From contig NZ_QPMM01000020.1 in the NCBI RefSeq assembly GCF_003419895.1, forward strand, positions 19,653 through 83,652: DNA of 64,000 nucleotides. Reading direction: 5' to 3'. This DNA comes from Chitinophaga silvatica. GTDB taxonomy: Bacteria; Bacteroidota; Bacteroidia; Chitinophagales; Chitinophagaceae. The notes under the pieces were generated by a model, which searched no databases, had not been told where the DNA came from, and saw nothing but the letters and a program-made list of their open reading frames with translations. Shown here one piece after another: positions 62,306 to 64,000 of this stretch; the first letter of the stretch is position 1; every line of letters starts with the position of its first letter. The position numbers were made by a program, and so were the translations under genes.

Positions 62306-63118
62306 TTAACTTAATGGTGATCCCGGCTCTTTCCTGAAATGGTTATATACGATTCCATCAAGGATACCAGGAATAAGTCGACTTAACAACACTGTTAATT
62401 TACCCTGCCCGGTTAATACCAAAGTACGTTTTCTTTTTGCTATAGCTTTGTTAATAGCAGCCGCAACAGCTTCGGCCGACATCAGTTTACCTTCATCCAA
62501 TGGTGTTTCGCTTTGTGATTCTCCATTCGGATTAAGAGCAGTATTACGTATATTGGATGCAGTAAAGCCAGGAGATACCCACATTACATTTACGCCGGTA
62601 TGAAGATTTTCAGTTCTTAATGCTTCAAGGAAACCCTGCATGGCAAACTTGGATGCAGAATAGCCGGTACGGCCTGGAAGACCTCTGTAACCTGCAATAG
62701 AAGATACACCTACAATCGTTCCCTTATTTGCAAGAATAGATGGGAATGCATATTTGGTACAATAAACAGTTCCCCAGAAATTAATATCCATCAGCGATTT
62801 CAGGACTTTCAAATCTAAATCTTTAAATAAGGCCCTCATCGAGATACCTGCATTATTGATTAATACATCTATCTTCCCAAATCGCGTTATTGTATTTTCA
62901 ATAAATGCTTTACAGTCCTCTTCCTTACTTACGTCTGCAACATAAGTAAACAGATTACTATTATTAAACTCTTTATGAAGTTCATCCAATGCTGCCTGCT
63001 TTCTGCCACATACAGCAACTGAAGCACCGTGCGACAGAGAATCAGCTACCAGTGCTTTTCCAATTCCTGAAGAGCCACCGGTTATTACTACCACTTTGTT
63101 TTGAAAATACGTTTTCAT
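62306..63118 (-). CDS. Short-chain dehydrogenase/reductase
   Basis: 270 residues. The nucleotide-binding motif is VVVITGGSSGIGKALV, the structural NNAGISMRALF, the catalytic Ser in VGVSSIAGYRG and the active-site YSASKFAMQGF with Tyr and Lys four apart. This is the classical SDR set with NAD(P). The substrate is unknown. It stands alone. Confidence 0.92.
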   Translation of the reverse strand: MKTYFQNKVVVITGGSSGIGKALVADSLSHGASVAVCGRKQAALDELHKEFNNSNLFTYVADVSKEEDCKAFIENTITRFGKIDVLINNAGISMRALFKDLDLKVLKSLMDINFWGTVYCTKYAFPSILANKGTIVGVSSIAGYRGLPGRTGYSASKFAMQGFLEALRTENLHTGVNVMWVSPGFTASNIRNTALNPNGESQSETPLDEGKLMSAEAVAAAINKAIAKRKRTLVLTGQGKLTVLLSRLIPGILDGIVYNHFRKEPGSPLS

Positions 63119-63246
63119 GGGTATAATTTAATCACACAAAAATAGGCGAGAAGATGATAGTAACATCATTTTTATTAAAACCTTTTATAAGATTATACTG
63201 TTGTAATACACTGTTGAAAGGTGTTTTAGAATTTTTTGAATAAAAA

Positions 63247-63277
63247 TTTGGTAGCGAAAAAAATATTCCTATCTTTG
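63247..63277 (+). promoter_or_regulatory. tRNA-Lys promoter
   Basis: TTTG at 63247-63250, a 19-base spacer, TATCTTTG at 63270-63277, the same spacing as in front of tRNA-Cys, 19 bases before the tRNA. Confidence 0.82.
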
Positions 63278-63296
63278 CAACCGCTTAACAGCAAAG

Positions 63297-63369
63297 GATT
63301 CCGTAGCTCAGTTGGTAGAGCAATACACTTTTAATGTATGGGTCTTGGGTTCGAGTCCCAACGGGATCA
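63297..63369 (+). tRNA. tRNA-Lys (TTT)
   Basis: 73 bases with a complete cloverleaf: acceptor GATTCCG/CGGGATC with one G-T pair, D stem GCTC/GAGC, anticodon stem ATACA/TGTAT with loop CTTTTAA (anticodon TTT), T arm TTGGG-TTCGAGT-CCCAA, discriminator A. CCA is not encoded. Confidence 0.98.
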
Positions 63370-63373
63370 CAAA

Positions 63374-63415
63374 AAAATAAGCCGTCTCTGATCACTAGAG
63401 ACGGCTTATTTTTTT
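63374..63415 (+). terminator. Terminator after tRNA-Lys
   Basis: A perfect stem aaaataagccgtctct / agagacggcttatttt with a 7-base loop and a long T-run, right after the tRNA. The 270 bases from here to 63685 are AT-rich and show no supported gene. Confidence 0.92.
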
Positions 63416-63685
63416 GCTATAAAAAAGTAAATTATACATCAAGGAGAGATAAATTTTAAACATAAGGTTTAGTTAATCTATAAAGGAAAAATGAAACATC
63501 TCTAACCCGTCTCATAGCATTGCTATATTTTTTATTAGCCTTAAAAGACTCCGCAGCGGTATTCTAAAAGAAATTCAGGAAAGAAAGGAATTTGAGCTAT
63601 AAATGCTAACTTTAACGATTGTACGTATTGTTACAATCCCATGTAATACGAAATCTCTATATGCATTTTATAGAAATTTTAGATT

Positions 63686-63841
63686 ATGAATAAATGTGCA
63701 ATTATCATTGGTGTCAACCAGGTTAGCCCGCTACCTCTACTTACAGGAGCAGTACAGGGAGCTAAAGATTTTGATGTATGGGGGATCAAGTTGAAAACTT
63801 GGGGAATCAAGTTAAAAATCTTTGATTTGCAGTCTAATTAG
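63686..63841 (+). pseudogene. Caspase (peptidase C14)-like N-terminal fragment
   Basis: A 51-residue frame starting MNKCAIIIGVNQVSPLPLLT then GAVQGAKDFDVWG. This is the opening strand and helix of the caspase/metacaspase fold (usual form 'A-x-I-I-G-V-N ... L-x-G-A-V-x-D-A-x-x-F'), but the catalytic His and Cys that should follow are absent. After DVWG the sequence turns into a 7-residue repeat (WGIKLKT/WGIKLK) and stops, apparently because an insertion sequence starts here. The remaining part of the gene would lie beyond the window if the target was intact before insertion. Confidence 0.65.
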
Positions 63842-63851
63842 ATAGGAAATC
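63779..63851. mobile_element. Probable left end of an insertion sequence
   Basis: Where caspase similarity ends there are two near-identical direct repeats (ggggatcaagttgaaaac, 63781-63798, and ggggaatcaagttaaaaatc, 63801-63820), followed by the start of a transposase-type gene at 63852. Such subterminal repeats are common transposase-binding sites. The exact end base and any target duplication cannot be fixed without the other end. Confidence 0.5.
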
Positions 63852-64000
63852 GTGGATAAGAATTTAAATCTCCTCTTGGAGGCCCTATTGCCAGAAGGCA
63901 TACTATATTATTTTGAACTGACCGATGCATCTCAAACAGATACAGAGATTAGTATTTACTTAGAAGAAAAGAATATCGCTCCTGCTGAGCATCAGCATAA
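63852..64000 (+). CDS. ISAon1-type transposase N-terminal region protein, 3' end missing
   Basis: From a GTG at 63852 an open frame runs out of the window: VDKNLNLLLEALLPEGILYY, then FELTDASQTDTEISIYLEEK and NIAPAEHQH. The LLPEG-[IL]-x-Y-F-E-L ... Y-L-E-E-K-N-x-x-P-x-E pattern is that of the small N-terminal protein of ISAon1-family elements, known from Bacteroidota, where the catalytic transposase follows as a second frame. The assignment rests on 49 residues, so it is good but not certain. Confidence 0.7.
   Translation, partial: MDKNLNLLLEALLPEGILYYFELTDASQTDTEISIYLEEKNIAPAEHQH

Noticed and set aside
63370..63685. Attachment-site repeat of the tRNA-Lys 3' end
   Set aside because: I found no second copy of the tRNA 3' end within the window, so an integrated element using this tRNA is not shown.

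Overview
The window reads as chromosomal DNA of a Bacteroidota bacterium, most like the Chitinophagaceae (genus inferred, not proven). The signs are a SusC/SusD pair, a T9SS-sorted metalloprotease, YfhO and DUF2723 membrane proteins, a futalosine-pathway menaquinone enzyme (MqnE), and promoters of the Bacteroidota type (TTTG, 19 bases, TAnnTTTG) in front of both tRNA genes. Coding density is high and the genes lie in short operons on both strands, mostly separated by strong bidirectional hairpin terminators.

Layout. 1-6433: SusC (5' end outside the window), SusD, a DUF1080 hydrolase and a Tat-exported Gfo/Idh/MocA oxidoreductase, an uptake and oxidative glycoside-processing operon. 6763-9731: four AT-rich genes for exported or lipid-anchored proteins with no clear function. 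9909-19117: NupC-type nucleoside transporter, a propeller-HEAT-cytochrome c lipoprotein, an FMN glutamate-synthase-like enzyme with a Rnk/GreA-like partner, a DUF4139 protein carrying a SusC-like insert, and a thioredoxin-fold protein. 19634-28997: DUF192 lipoprotein, mqnE, M43 metalloprotease, two tandem thioredoxins, dnaE and an NlpC/P60 lipoprotein. 29084-33729: five-gene glycan-synthesis operon. 33726-40373: LuxR regulator with a divergent DUF1349 gene, YfhO, a queuosine-precursor transporter, a Nudix hydrolase and CorA. 40464-46729: a Wzx-like flippase converging on nucleoside phosphorylase-dapF-wecF-wecD-wecE, which resembles part of the enterobacterial common antigen pathway. 46930-48177: tRNA-Cys, a small membrane protein and a strong candidate structured RNA. 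48363-57579: Omp85-type barrel, GNAT enzyme, a second DUF1080 plus Gfo/Idh/MocA pair, a MoxR/VWA pair, an exported TIM-barrel isomerase/epimerase and a large non-coding repeat array. 57580-63118: DUF2723 protein, a monooxygenase plus SAM hydrolase pair and an SDR. 63297-64000: tRNA-Lys, then a caspase-like gene fragment apparently interrupted by an insertion sequence that runs off the window.

The main themes are glycan capture and oxidative processing (SusCD, two DUF1080/Gfo-Idh-MocA sets, a TIM-barrel epimerase) and surface polysaccharide synthesis (two glycan clusters). There is also clear repeat biology: two copies of one hairpin-ended non-coding element, one of which carries an 80-bp tandem array; an unrelated 213-bp inverted-repeat element; and a thioredoxin duplication that carried along the end of dnaE. 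No CRISPR array, prophage or complete mobile element is visible.
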